64,000 bases of DNA from Lethocerus indicus (lineage: Eukaryota > Arthropoda > Insecta > Hemiptera > Belostomatidae), in assembly GCA_019843655.1 (NCBI GenBank), contig JACDQD010000007.1, forward strand, positions 25,686,365 to 25,750,364, written 5' to 3'. The translations under genes and the position numbers were made by a program. Each line of letters opens with the position of its first letter. Within the stretch, counting starts at the first letter, position 1. The notes beneath the pieces were generated by a model, which was not told the DNA's origin, ran no database searches, and saw only the letters and a list, made by a program, of their open reading frames with translations. Positions 51,927 through 64,000 of the stretch are shown here, one piece after another.

Positions 51927-54900
51927 CAAGTTAGATAATCTGCACAAAAAAAAAGTAAAAGTGAAGCGACTGTGCAGACAGGATGACTCACAAGCAACCA
52001 ATACCAACATTAAAAGTGTCATGATCCAAATTCATTGGATGAATTAAAAAATAGAATAATGTTTAGATTATAACCTTGAACATTGTTTGACAAGTCTGCA
52101 AGTGAGGTAGCTGGCGCACCGGGGGGTTCCGGGCCCCCATCCGGAGTATCTACATCTATCACCTCCTCTTTATGACCATCCTCCATGTATTGCCCGCCAT
52201 CGTATTCCCCTTGTCTCATTTCTTGTTGTTGTGGAGTCTGCAATACAGGTTGTAATTTATTTTTATCACAAATCTATAAACACAACATTATTTTGTTTTA
52301 CAAACTTACACACATGTTTGACAATGACACAACTGCTGTTAAAAATATTTCATTAAGCTTTTTTTAGACTGTCCAAATTTGGAATAATATGCAGTTAGCA
52401 ATTAGTCAATTTTGCTGATGGATAAAAGTGCAGGAAGAGCCGGAATTTTCCTCAAGGAGGATTTCTGTGTTATAATTAACTGCATAGTTCAAGTTCCAGT
52501 GTAGAAACCTGTAATTATTCTTTGTAATTATACATAATAACCGATGAAACAGAATGAGCTATAGAAATATTAAAAATTGATTCGTTTTGTTATATTCACT
52601 TAGCACTATCACTCAAATGTTGGTACTAAACTGTCAGCAAACTCTTTTATTTGTTTCATATTGTTTATAGAGTACAATTCATGACTGTGGCTAGTTATGT
52701 ACTTTTAATACAGAGATGAGCATTTTTTTACGATCACTGGCCCAACTTATATATTAAACTTAAACATCCATGGCATAGGGGCACAATGAAACCACCGATG
52801 TCTGATGTCCAAGTCTCTACACCCTGAGCCACCAAGGATGTTCGTATAAATATATTTTTTTATCGTTATTTATATAGCACTTGCCCGCTAGCTCTACTTA
52901 TGGGCTACAACTAGATACAACTATAGATACCTCGGTCCAGACCGGATAGGGCATGACCGGAGGGTGGAGTATATTTGTTGTAGTGACCTGCGACCTGCCC
53001 ATGATGATTTGCTCCTCGGCGACGACCTGCATGAACGGCGCCGGCGGCGGTGGCATCGGGTACGGCGCCATCATGGGGGGCGGCGGGCCACCGCCTCCTC
53101 CACCGCCACCGCCACCGCCCCCACCACCGCCACCGCCGCTCGTGTACAGTCTCACCAGCGCCTCGATAACCTGGTCCTTCGGGTGGGTGTTCAGGTGGCT
53201 CTGCATCGACATCCCCTCCCTCAGGTACAACGTGCACACCGGACAAGCCATCGCTTCCATTTCCAGCAATTTTATCCCACACCGACCAAATCGTGGAATC
53301 TGAAAAAAAAAAGAAAATACGACGGATATTAAACTCAATCCAGAACACTTCAGAATATCATAGAAAAGGACAATTATTGTCCAAAGGCTTTGAAACCTAT
53401 TTTTGGCTTCTTGTCATTAATAACATTCCATTAGTAAAGTAATGATTTACATACACAATAATATATAATAATATAAAATATATATTGTAGAACAGATTTT
53501 CATGAATAAATGAACACAAGGAATCTTCATTATATATTAGTGTGATTTTAGTCCAATAAAGGCGATAAATTTGCCTATAAACATTTGTTTTGACACGACC
53601 TGTATTTTTTGTGCCAGTGATTGATGCACAGCTATAAGCTGGAACTGCATTGATCAAATAGGTCTTATAAGTGATGTTTTTTGTTAGCCAGCTAAAATGA
53701 CGACTTTTTATTAAAGATTAGGCAGATACAGGTTTGATAACACTATCATTATTCCATCCTGGTCATGTCCACTTCACTAGAATCAATTAAATATGCAGTT
53801 TCAGGTTTTAATATTTTTTTATTACTGTCGGTAATTTTGTATGTCATTGTTATTTATGCGATGATAAGTGTTGACAGTTTGTTCTACTGACAACCGATCT
53901 GACATAAAAATATACCTTCCAATTTTATACAAGCATTTATACACAGATGGGTACAGTTGCAAGTCTGTTTCTTTTATTTGATTCACTTTGCAATAATTTT
54001 GAGTCAGCACTACTTACTACAGGCTAGTTTAACAAATTGCCGCAATAATACTGCTCGGATAGTGAAAACAAAATTTCTGCATTTATTTGCACTGAAAAAT
54101 TTCACTACATAAAATTGAAATGGAGGTTTTTGAGTGTTGAAATATTATAAAGGATGAAACTTACTGGGTATCTTATCTGGAGCAACTCCATGAAATTAAT
54201 TTGTCTAGAAAATGTTGCTTGATTAAAACAAGTGTCCCCTATCAGGTTATAATATATCTGATTTACAATTATGTAGATGAAATTTTTGGCTTTGAAAGCT
54301 CTGAAAGCATAAAAGCACAGTAAAAATATCAACCCATCACTTATTTAAGAACATTATTTTGAATATTTCAATTTGTTTGACTTTCCTAATTGTCTACAAT
54401 CCTTAAGTAATGTAATAAATGCACTGATAAAACACTTAATTTTCATTAACACAATAATATTTTATTTACATGCTCTGAGCTAAAAATTCAGCACAAGATG
54501 AAATAGAGAAATATGTATTCCCACTAGTTTCATTCTTTTATAACTACTAAAGGATTATATATCCAAAATTTATTTTAAATACCTTCTTTAGGAATTAATA
54601 TATTATTTCATCGCATACTGAAAATGTACTTGCCAATTGGTTAATTTAATGATTCATATATCTGCCAATAATAAAATTATGTTAACATTAATGCAGTTAT
54701 TTACAGATTTTTGTACATAAAACTTATCAATTTGGAGTCCCAAATTTTCATGTTGTAACTAGTTTCACATAACATTGCCTGTTGTACATAACAAGCAAGT
54801 TACAAATAGAGTTATGTGTAACCTACATATTTAATTACTCTTAGTAATTGAGGTTATGTCCAGTTAAGCACCAAGAACAACATAAATGTGACTGCAAAAA

Positions 54901-56347
54901 AGAGTGTAGAAAAATCAGTTCTAACAATGTTTAAAACAAATTTTGTTCATCCGATCCTATGTCCCAGCAACCTTATTTTTACATTTCAAAATATAATTTA
55001 CAATTTATTGCCTGTAAAACATGTCATCCTTCTATGTAATAACAAAACTATTGCAATATTGAATCAAATAAAAGTGACAGATTTCTAATTGAATGCATAT
55101 TCACATAAATGTTTATGCAAATCTATTTATTTGATTATGGACTCTGTGAAGAGTAAAACAATCGAAGTTTCATAAAAATAAATAAACCACTATCAGATGC
55201 AGTTCACAAGTGTTTGTTAATTTAGGTATACTTGTAACCTCCTTTAAATATTGTGAAATGAAGAATGACAATTCATTTATAAATAATAAAGTGAGGACAC
55301 AAAAAATGGGACTGTCTTCAATAAGATGAGATAAAATAGTCTATTAATTAAGAAATGAATATTTATAAAATAATCCACGATAATAAACAATTATTGAGAA
55401 ATATGCAAGAAATAAATGTAATGAAAATAGTGTTTCTATCCTAATGGAACAAAGAAACTAGCTGAAATTGTCAAATTTTATTTGACAGCTAAAATGTCAC
55501 GCACAACACAATTGCACAAAAAAGTGTCTGGAAATAAAACAAGAATTAAAGCGAAATAGGATGATGGGATAATTAAAATGAAATATTCTATAAACATAAT
55601 GATAAATATCTCCAAATAATAATTTTAAAAAATATAAGCGTTGTCCACAATAAAATGTAATACAGAAATGACTCGTCAGAATTGTTGAGCAAAATTTACA
55701 ATGGAAAATAACTGTATGTGCTGTACTGTACAATGCCAATACAACAAGATCATGGATTGTATTTCTTCAACGTAAATTTCATTAGATCTGGGGACACAAA
55801 TATAGTTTATCAAAAAAATATCAAGGTCTCTATCTATAACTGTAAAATACAGTGATGCCAGAGTAGCACTAGTAACAAATAAATAATAGAAGAAACCTAC
55901 TGGCTTTTTTTAAGTTTATTTATTTATCCGGTATATTTGAATCATGCGGCTATTTGTTTTTAAGGTGTCTGTAAGGAATGTCTGGGATGTCAGAAGTAGG
56001 TTTTGATTTTGATGGTGTATAATTCTGGAGTGTATTTTTGTACAATAAATTGTAAAACAGATAAGGCGTTTAAAGAGAAATGTTAATGGATATATAATTA
56101 CCGTAAAGAATAATAAATTTAAAGAAATTAATTCGTCAAATGTAAAAGAGAACAAAGAAAAGATGTGGATAGGACGGTCGAACAGATCTAGAGAAGTCCT
56201 CCGTTCGAACTGAATATTATTATATCGGAGGAATTCTAGGTCGATCGAAAAACTTTAAATGGAGGTGAGCAGCCCGAAGATACAATATCGGGCCGACAGA
56301 TATAACCTAGCAGGGTCGTTTACCTGCGGGTGCAATCCCGGGTCCAT
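48147..56347 (-). CDS. C2H2 zinc-finger protein with about 15 fingers
   Basis: Six coding exons: 56,324-56,347, 52,931-53,299, 52,075-52,237, 50,867-51,306, 49,883-50,055 and 48,147-49,466, giving about 829 residues. The first coding exon gives only MDPGLHPQ, and the ATG directly follows an in-frame TGA. Exon 2 has one finger (CPVCTLYLREGMSMQSHLNTH), then 17 glycines and Pro/Met-rich sequence. Exons 3-5 are acidic linkers. The last exon holds 14 fingers, for example YKCNQC and YTCDECGKTFHRNYYLVEHT. One of them, FFCECGESF, has only one residue between its cysteines and may bind zinc poorly. The protein is probably a nuclear DNA-binding regulator; its target is unknown. Exon 4 needs one extra base near 50,931: the frame ending GGVIHHQYI must shift to reach DCDYQDEDARDGDIIDMDR, and five instead of four Cs would do this. 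The gene is divergent from MTRES1. Confidence 0.85.
51325..51635. mobile_element. Foldback MITE family 1, complete reference copy
   Basis: Termini ATACCTGCTTTGTGGCCTGC and CCACAAAACAGGTAT are inverse. The whole 310 bases fold into one imperfect hairpin whose tip is near 51,470 (GTGACAGTGACAGTGC). It lies 19 bases upstream of the zinc-finger exon that starts at 51,306. Confidence 0.9.
51400..51436 (-). ncRNA. Hammerhead-ribozyme-like motif (family 1, left arm)
   Basis: Minus strand: GCTA, CTGAAGA, GGC-GAGCA-GCC, GAA, ACT/GGT, C, TAGC. Helix I is GCTA with TAGC, fully Watson-Crick, where the copy at 22,482 has a G-T pair. The right-arm partner at about 51,517 has lost the core. Confidence 0.4.
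51879..51924. repeat. (TA)n microsatellite
   Basis: TA dinucleotide tract in a zinc-finger gene intron. Confidence 0.9.
52770..52915 (-). mobile_element. tRNA-derived SINE, decayed copy
   Basis: Minus strand: TTGGTGGCTCAGGGTGTAGA (A-box-like), a decayed B-box region, and TATGCCATGGATG. The body after the head differs from the copy at 40,325. It abuts zinc-finger exon 2. Confidence 0.5.
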
Positions 56348-57727
56348 TCAGAACGGTTTCAACGGCGTCGGCTCGATCGTGGGCAGAGGGTCGGGGACGC
56401 CGGGTCCCCGGTGTGGCCTGTGAACTGTGAACGGTCGCATCCAAGACGGCGAGACGGTGGACGAGAGAGGGCCGCAAAATTCGATAAAGTGCCCAGTTGA
56501 CACCGACACCGACACACCAGTCACGGCCACCGGCCTCATACCCGCCCCCGCAACACCCACACACTAATAACGTCGGCCCCAGATATCCTCGTTAAGACAA
56601 GACTTTTTCCCAAATCCTAACGCCCCGGCAACGAAAGTACGACCTGTATATATAAAATAGAGGCCGTGGGAGACGGTGAAAAGGGAGAAGGTATGCCTGT
56701 GATATAAAAGTGGAGGGGGGTACACGGCGATGACTAATACAGGAGGCGGTGACCTGCCCACGCCCGACTGCTTCAAATTCGATTCCAAGCAGAATTAACG
56801 CCTTTAAATTTCTACAATCTATTGGGTGCAACGTACAGGCCATTTTCGACTTACGGGACCTAATGTTTAAATACGCCGATGCTTCGGGCCATTAACATTT
56901 AAGTAATGTCATTCTTATGGCGAAAATTTATTGTTCTATATTTTATTACCACCTTAGTCTACAGTCTTTCGTCCCTGAACTGTCTAGTGGTATTTTAATG
57001 TTTTTGTTTCTATCCCAGTGCAAAATGTAAGGATTTAAATTCGACAAAGATGACGTATTTGCATTATTATTGATAATAAGAAAAACTTGCTGTCGATATC
57101 TTGTGCGCATCCGTTGGAAAATGAAGCGGTCCGATTATATCGCATTTACAGAAAACTATTGATTTATTATACGGAATTTTTCAATAGCGAGTAATATACC
57201 TCATAAGAAGATTAACTTTGCGTTCCTGAACGCGGTGTCATCGGTAAAAACTTCGTACTATATATAAATATCATAATTACCGAGCTAATTTTACAGCGAC
57301 ACATACATAAATATATTATGCATAAAATGGCGGAAATTTGCGTTAACGTTTGTAATGTTGCCAACCGTCGACTCGTTGATAATTCGTGTGTTGGATAGTT
57401 GGGCTCCATAATAATATTTGTAATTCGTAAATATTTTAGCGTTAAAAATTAGCGGGACTTAAATCGTCATAAATAAAATTCAAGAGGAATATCGATATAT
57501 TCGATTGTAGTTTATAATACGATCCCGGCAGTGTTGGGTTTATCTCGGATAATTTTAATGGTCCAAATAGGGTGAGTTTTATTGTAATTTTGGCTTATTT
57601 TTCTGAACTATATTAAATTTTAAATTAGATTATTTGAAATTATCTTTTCTCAGATACAGGTTAAGCAGCGGGGGTTGGGCTATAGCGCGATCGGCGTTCA
57701 CCCGGCGCTTTTCTTATTTCGGTTAAA
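56348..57727. promoter_or_regulatory. Divergent promoter region, zinc-finger gene and MTRES1
   Basis: About 1.4 kb separates the two start codons. The part nearest the zinc-finger gene (to about 56,800) is GC-rich and is probably its 5' UTR. ATAAAATGGCGGAAA occurs near 57,320. An acceptor-like TTTTCTCAG at about 57,653 may begin the first MTRES1 coding exon, implying a spliced 5' UTR. No TATA box stands out. Confidence 0.4.
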
Positions 57728-59232
57728 ATGTCGACTTTCTGTCTGTTGGCGAGAATTAACGGATCCTTTTCGAGAAACTGGTTGGCCCGAATACGGCAGC
57801 GTTTGCCGAGGACTGGGGCCGGCGGGGCGACGGCCGATATTTCTACCTGGGGCCGCCTGCAGAACACCACCTATCAGAAATATATTTGTAAGCCTCAGAT
57901 TAACTCCTTGGCCGTTTTTGCCCGCTACAAATACACGAAAAAAAGTGCAAAGGTAGCGTCTTCAGGTGGGATCCTTCCCGAGTAAGTGCCATTTGTGATA
58001 TCAGTTTGAATAGAATCAAATCGTCGGCAAACAGGGTTGTTCCACACTTGAGTATTATTATCAGTGTGAAATGAAAATATAGAGCATAGGAATAACTTTT
58101 GAATCACTCCGAAAACATATCCACCTCAGAAATAAGAAATATAGAATTTATATTGCTGGTGGTGGCTTTTTTCCCCTCTTGTGAACGGCTTGGTGATTTT
58201 ACTTTTTCATGATCACTGGGAGACATTTGTAGATACCTGAATATTGATAGTCACTAGTTAATAAAAGTGCTTTTGCATTGTCAAAGATCTTTACTGGATT
58301 CCTGACGCATGATTATTTATAAGTTTAACTTTATGATCGAGCGTTTGGCACTTACTGGTGAAAGTCCGTTCATTCTACGATACATTCGTGTCCGAATTAT
58401 CCATTAAACAATAAAAAAACATTTAATTTTCTAGGGAATAGATGAAGACGAAGATTTGGATTTGGAGGACGAAGATCAGGATGAATTTATTGCTGATAAA
58501 TCTTCCAAAATAGTCACAGGGCATATGGCTTCGTTAAGGGCGGACAGTGTCATAAAATCTGGTCTGGGGTTGGCCAGGAAGTAAGATATTTGTATGCATT
58601 CTGAACTCGCATAAAATAAAAATAAGATAAACATAAACGCAAATAAAAATGAATAAAGTGAATTTAATATTGTCCTTACAAATGGTTAATAATTCAGTTT
58701 CTATTCTTTTTTTTAGCAAAGTTGAAACAATGTTTTATGAAAGTAGGATACGTGTCAACGGCAATAAAATCCCGAAGAAGAGTTTAAGGGTATGGATTAC
58801 ATATAAGACAGTGATTGGTATTACAAATTTAATTATATCATATGGTCAGATATGATAGGCCATAATTTTTAATTAATTTTCATCATTGTTTTATTCAACC
58901 AAATTTATGATGATTGCGCTCATTTGGTGAAATATGAGCAATAAATAGAGCGATTTTCACCCTTTTTAGGTGTCTTCGAATTGATAATATATAATATTTT
59001 AATACAGTAGTTTGTTGAATCAACGTTTATGTTACCTTTTTAGGTTGAAGTGGGTGATGAAGTGGACGTGATAAAAGGTCGAAGCCCGATGAACGAGGAA
59101 TTCCTGAATGTTTCACGAGTCGTGGTCCTATCCTGTAGGGAGAATGACACCGGAGATGGCCTTGTCGTCAAGATGCGAAGGTTCAAGACTCTTACCATCG
59201 AAGATTATCCACATCACCCTTGGAAAAGGTAA
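57728..59232 (+). CDS. MTRES1: Mitochondrial transcription rescue factor 1 homologue
   Basis: Four exons: 57,728-57,952, 58,435-58,580, 58,717-58,789 and 59,044-59,232, all in phase, giving 210 residues against about 240 in human. The N-terminus is rich in Arg, Ser and Leu and lacks acidic residues (ARINGSFSRNWLARIRQRLP), as expected of a mitochondrial targeting peptide. An acidic linker (DEDEDLDLEDEDQDEF) follows. The S4-like RNA-binding domain covers exons 2-4: SGLGLARNKVETMFYESRIR, VNGNKIPKKS, VEVGDEVDVI and the C-terminal VVKMRRFKTL. Family members (C6orf203 in human) bind mitochondrial RNA and ribosomes and protect expression under stress. For intron 1 I chose donor AAG|GTAGCG because it alone keeps phase with acceptor CTAG|GGAATAG; TCAG|GTGGGA with a later acceptor is an alternative. 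The gene is divergent from the zinc-finger gene. Confidence 0.85.
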
Positions 59233-60291
59233 AAACACTTTATGATGTTGGAGATAGAACCAAGCAGAGCGATACTAGAAAATAGAAACCCTTATTCATT
59301 GTTTTGAAAAAAGAAATCAATATTTTCTAATAATTAAAAACAATTATTCCCCCGAGAAATGTAGAAATAATTTTGTTTCTATCCTATAGGCCGAGTATAT
59401 AATTTCATTCTACTGACAATTTAATTTTTATATTTAAAGGTCTAATTTAGACAGCCTGTAATCTCTTAAAGGACTACCATACATTTACAGCATTTCTTAA
59501 TATACGAATGACAAAACAATAATATGAAAGAACAGCTATAATAAAAAAAATTTGATTCGGACATTGCTATAGTAGAATAACAGCTAGCTTATTTTCATTT
59601 CCTTTTTATAATTGACTTTATAAAAGTAGTTTATATAACTGACACAGAACTCAAAACCTGGATAAATAAAATATGAGATATTTAGACAAAATATTGATAA
59701 AAAATGAAAAGTATAAATTTGGAGATATATCTAGACAATTTTTTGTCAATCAATCTTAAAAATAAGATGATATTTCTGTTCAATAGGTTATATGGTAACC
59801 GGTTTATTTAGAAAGGCCAAATAATTGGGGACGGTTATATTCTTTGGTTTGAATTGGGAACTCAATTTTTGTACATTTCAAATTAATAGATCCCAAGTCC
59901 ATTTTGTATATAATAGACATTGTTAATAACGAAGTAACATTTTTTATGTCCAGTGCGGAACAGTAAAGTGGCTACAGCAATAAATACGATATCGGACTGA
60001 AATTGCAGAAGACGACTGTCCTTATTTTATTTCCAAAATGCCCCAGCTGATTATTAACTGTATATTTTCCGGATTTATCAGAGGATGTTACTTGTTCAAA
60101 TTGTTGTACGTTAGAAAAAATGATGTTACAATTCTGTACAGATTTAAAACATGATGTTTAATGTACTTAAATTTTGGCAAGCAATAAAATGTTTAATAAC
60201 TGCATAGAAATTATGTAGTAAATGGTTTACAGCGCAGTAATAATTCTCTGAGGTACCAGAATCTTTTTTGTTTCCATGTATATTCTATAAT

Positions 60292-60296
<5 letters not shown>

Positions 60297-60338
<42 letters not shown>
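60297..60338. repeat. (TA)n microsatellite
   Basis: TA dinucleotide tract. Confidence 0.9.
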
Positions 60339-60342
<4 letters not shown>

Positions 60343-60639
60343 TATAAAACAAGAAGAAGTATGGTTATGGTTAAGGGACTATTTTTCTAGTTATTATTTG
60401 CAGTGCCATTTTGATTGTTAGCACTTAAGGAACAATGATGTTAAAGATTTTATTTCTTTAGAACACAGCTGTATCATTACATCAAAGATGTAATGCACAA
60501 AATGAAAAGACAAAAACTATTACTAATTTCAGGAGCAAGTTATGATGTTAAGAATTCAGGAAACATTGTCCATAATTGTCTGTTTCAATAGGGTGTTGTA
60601 TATATCGAATGCACTTATACAATAATGCTTATTTTTTAT

Positions 60640-60870
60640 TAAAAGCCGGAATCGCCTTCAACATTTGATAGTAATACTTCAGTTTGTGCATATATTTTTA
60701 TTCATTAATAACACATTTTTATGAACAAGCAGAAATTATTATTGAACTAAATAGAACTTGGTCGTTAATATCTTGTGTACTTCATAATATATCCACTTCT
60801 TGGTATATCGCTTCAAGCAGTAATTTCTTTTTTATGAATAACCATAAGTTAATAACCATAAATTAGGATT
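60640..60870. mobile_element. Second copy of the repeat at 28,287-28,490
   Basis: Shares CGCCTTCAACATTTG, ACTTCAGTTTGTGCATAT, TTTTTATTCATTA, TTGAACTAAAT and TTAATATCTTGT in the same order. Near the right end GGCCTCTGGTG recalls the 60-bp unit of the palindrome at 27,525-28,580. Confidence 0.6.
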
Positions 60871-61951
60871 AATGAGCGGCCTCTGGTGAAACCCTAAAGA
60901 ATGCTGAACAGAATGCAATACATCTAAAAACATCAAAGCTTTACTAGTTACATGATATTTTGTATGGTAGGAATAACACAGACAATGGGATTTAAGAAAA
61001 TACAAGTTATCACATTGTGAATATAATTATTGTTCGTTAAAACATATAAACCATCCTTGATATATGCATACAATATATTAATGCTCTTTTAAAGATTTTT
61101 ATTTCATTATAAATCAGGTAAATACAATAAATATATTTATGTATATTACGCATTATATAAAATTTTTTGAAGGTATGCGATAAAAGGTATAAGTTTATAT
61201 TGTGAGAAAAATATACATTTATTTTAGTTTTTCATTTTTTTTTTACAAAATATCACATTTTTTCCGTTTTTGCACATAACTCAGTGAAACATACCGTTTA
61301 AACATCAAGTAAAATGTTATTATTTTCTGTGGAGCATTTTAGAAATGGAAGGAGTTTTGAAATAATAAATAAAAAAGATCGTGAAATTGAGACAGCTCAA
61401 CCGCACACATTTTGGATATCAAGGGATTCATGCTTACAACAAAACATTTATGTGTGGTTGGCTAATGTTATGAAAGTGCATAACTTTCACACATACATTT
61501 TTAAAAATATAGCTAATTAAAGAAACCAGTGAGCAAATGGATATTTTTTTTCACTTTTTAGTTTTTATTGAAATTAATATTTCTTTCAAAAAGCATTAAA
61601 TACAAAAAATTAGATTGATAAATGACATTTAATAATGTTTTGTTTTAACAATACAAAAGCCTGTTATATGGAATGTGCACCCCCTTTTTGTGCAATTCAG
61701 TTTTGTCTTCATCCCTTGTTTCTAAGGATTCTTAACTTCCTTTGTTTCTTTATTAATAAAATAAATTAACCCATTGCTTAAATGAGTAATAATAAGCATA
61801 TTTCAATTTTCATTAAGATAGTTTGAAAGCATATTGTAAAAATGTGAGACAAAGAAATTCAGTTTATGTCATGCTGCTTGATCTGTTTAAAACCTGTACA
61901 ATTTATATTTTCGATAGATCTAATTTTTGAGTATTATTTTATTGCCAGTTA

Positions 61952-61958
61952 GTGTGTG

Positions 61959-62018
<60 letters not shown>
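61952..62018. repeat. (TG)n(TA)n microsatellite
   Basis: GTGTGT run passing into a TA dinucleotide tract. Confidence 0.9.
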
Positions 62019-62020
<2 letters not shown>

Positions 62021-63172
62021 ATTGTTTTATTTTGACACTTGCGCAGCCATATTTGTTTATTGTAAATGGTGGTTTACAATATAATATAATCAGCATTTAC
62101 AATTTATATTTGATTATATTAATGTTCAATTATTATTATTATCATTAATTGTTCAATGATGAGTTCAAAGAAAGAAAACAAATCAATAAATGAAAATCAG
62201 ATATCGCGTGATAAATTCAAATGTTAATTTTAAAATTAATTTGCTTAATATATTTACAATATTTTTTTAAAGTAACAGGAGTATTGTTTTCTTTGGTAAC
62301 TTGTCTTTTGAGAACAAACATTGAACTTAAGTCCTTATGGAGTTTCAAAGAAATATCCATTCATCTTAAGTTGGTAACAATCTTTAATAAATAAAAATCA
62401 ATGAAAATTCGGATACAAATGATTTTTTTCTTAAATAATTTTTGAAAACAAATAAATATATATAGAAAAAATAATGGAATAATTTGGAATAAATGGAGTG
62501 GCTAAAAATGGGGAAAATATTTTTCAAGAACTCATCTGGTTATTTTTTGTGTACAAGTACAGGAAAACTAAACACAATTTCAATGCTTGTTTATATGGAT
62601 AATGCTGGACTTTGTAGGAACAAAAACAATATTTATGACAATGAAAACTGCAGCAGACACAGTGAATACAAATAACCAATAAATGGAAATTTAATGGTTT
62701 AATTGAAATTTATGAATGAAAATGTCAGGCTTATCAAAGTCGACTGCAATTCATTCAAAATGTGAATTCTTACATCGAAACTGATAAACTTATACACGTT
62801 CTAAAAGAATAAATATAAAAAATCCAAAGTTAAACCATTTATAACCTGTGAAGAAATCTAAAAACACAAACTGGAATATGTTTCTTAAATATAAATATTT
62901 ACTGATTCCAGCAATAGAGAAGAATGATTTTTTTTTTATGAAATTTTCTTCATATAAAACATTAAGCTTATTTTGTTGATTAATTACTGAAACAAACCTT
63001 GTGAAATATATATCACATATAAGTGTGTTTGTGTATTGATTATGATATATACAATGAAAATATCAATATACTAGTTACAGTCTTGAAACAAATTATTTAG
63101 TTTTTGATAAAAAAAGCAAACAAGGAAACTAAATGACACCCAGTTTTAACCATTATATGTATGGATTACTTG

Positions 63173-63174
<2 letters not shown>

Positions 63175-63224
<50 letters not shown>
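63175..63224. repeat. (TA)n microsatellite
   Basis: TA dinucleotide tract of about 50 bases. Confidence 0.9.
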
Positions 63225-63232
<8 letters not shown>

Positions 63233-64000
63233 CTAAATATATATACACATACAGAATCTATTTTGTATAAGCTCTGTTAGATATAGATAATAACTCAATG
63301 GAAATTATGAAGTTCAGCCAAGTTTTATTAAAGTGGGATAAATCTAAAACAACTTCACATTTAGGTCATTCCATATGTACATGACATTACTCTGGAACAA
63401 GAACAATATGTATCATGCACTTGAAAGTTATTTTTTTTCAGAAACATTCCAGCAGGCTAACTAAACAAAAGGAAATAAAAATAATTTGAATATAATTAAA
63501 ATTATAACAAATAGTATGAATTATTAATGACATTTAAATATAATCTTTAGTAAATTACAATTAATAAAATAATTAAATCTGAATAAGACAAAAGTGTCTT
63601 AATAACAGCAATTCTCAAAATATTTTAATTACAATTAACATTAAATAAGTTCTGTTATGCTCCATGATAGGATTACACATTTATATGTACAACTAATTCT
63701 ATTCTCTTTAGCGAATTATTAATTTGGCTTTGAAAAGTTTCTATGGACCAAAAACTTCCTGGACTAAAAAACAAGTAAACCCATCTGTGATAAAAACCCA
63801 ATAGAGATAAAACTCATTGAAATATACGTATGAAAAATTGAATGATATTTGACTGATCATAATTCATATTCAATAAATGAAATATTCCGTCATCATCAAC
63901 ATACATAAATATATTTACAATCTCCTCCAATTTTTTTTTCAATATATGTACATGTAAATGTGTATGTACACAAATGTATAATTATGTATAATATATAATT

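Larger units (their letters stand above)
59233..64000. other. AT-rich stretch past MTRES1, no further gene seen
   Basis: No coding exon was recognised. AATAAA at 59,665-59,670 could serve MTRES1. Several TA tracts and one dispersed repeat copy (60,650-60,790) are present. Short open frames here are AT-driven. Confidence 0.45.

Overview
The window looks like arthropod, most probably insect, nuclear DNA. It has AT-rich introns and intergenic sequence, many short GT-AG introns, dense small repeats, and genes typical of insects: an apolipoprotein D-like lipocalin, a secreted trypsin-like protease, the cohesin subunit RAD21, a C2H2 zinc-finger protein and the mitochondrial RNA-binding protein MTRES1. 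The order cannot be fixed from sequence alone. All gene models were built by eye from reading frames, splice sites and phase agreement between exons.

Layout. 1-8,587: AT-rich repeats, no gene I can support. 8,588-10,869 (+): a four-exon gene of unknown function. 11,424-12,268 (+): two exons of another unrecognised gene, convergent with the lipocalin gene at 12,733-16,250 (-). 18,845-24,978 (-): a seven-exon trypsin-like protease. 26,270-28,580: inverted and tandem repeats, including ten CTCF-like sites in convergent orientation. 28,580-32,440: AT-rich, possibly RAD21 3' UTR. 32,441-43,013 (-): RAD21 in twelve coding exons. 48,147-56,347 (-): the zinc-finger gene in six coding exons. It is divergent from MTRES1 at 57,728-59,232 (+). 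The remainder to 64,000 is AT-rich and appears non-coding.

Two repeat families stand out. The first is a foldback (palindromic) element of about 300 bp with at least 15 full or broken copies, most of them in introns. The second is a 310-345 bp element with terminal inverted repeats. Both carry segments that can be drawn as minimal hammerhead ribozymes, with the invariant core present and stems that stay paired when copies differ. This was read by eye and has not been tested.

Two coding exons, RAD21 exon 5 and zinc-finger exon 4, need a one-base correction to join frames that are otherwise clear on both sides. This suggests small indel errors in the assembly, or alleles carrying indels. The genes do not form one pathway. 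RAD21 and the zinc-finger protein act in the nucleus, MTRES1 in mitochondria, and the lipocalin and protease are secreted.
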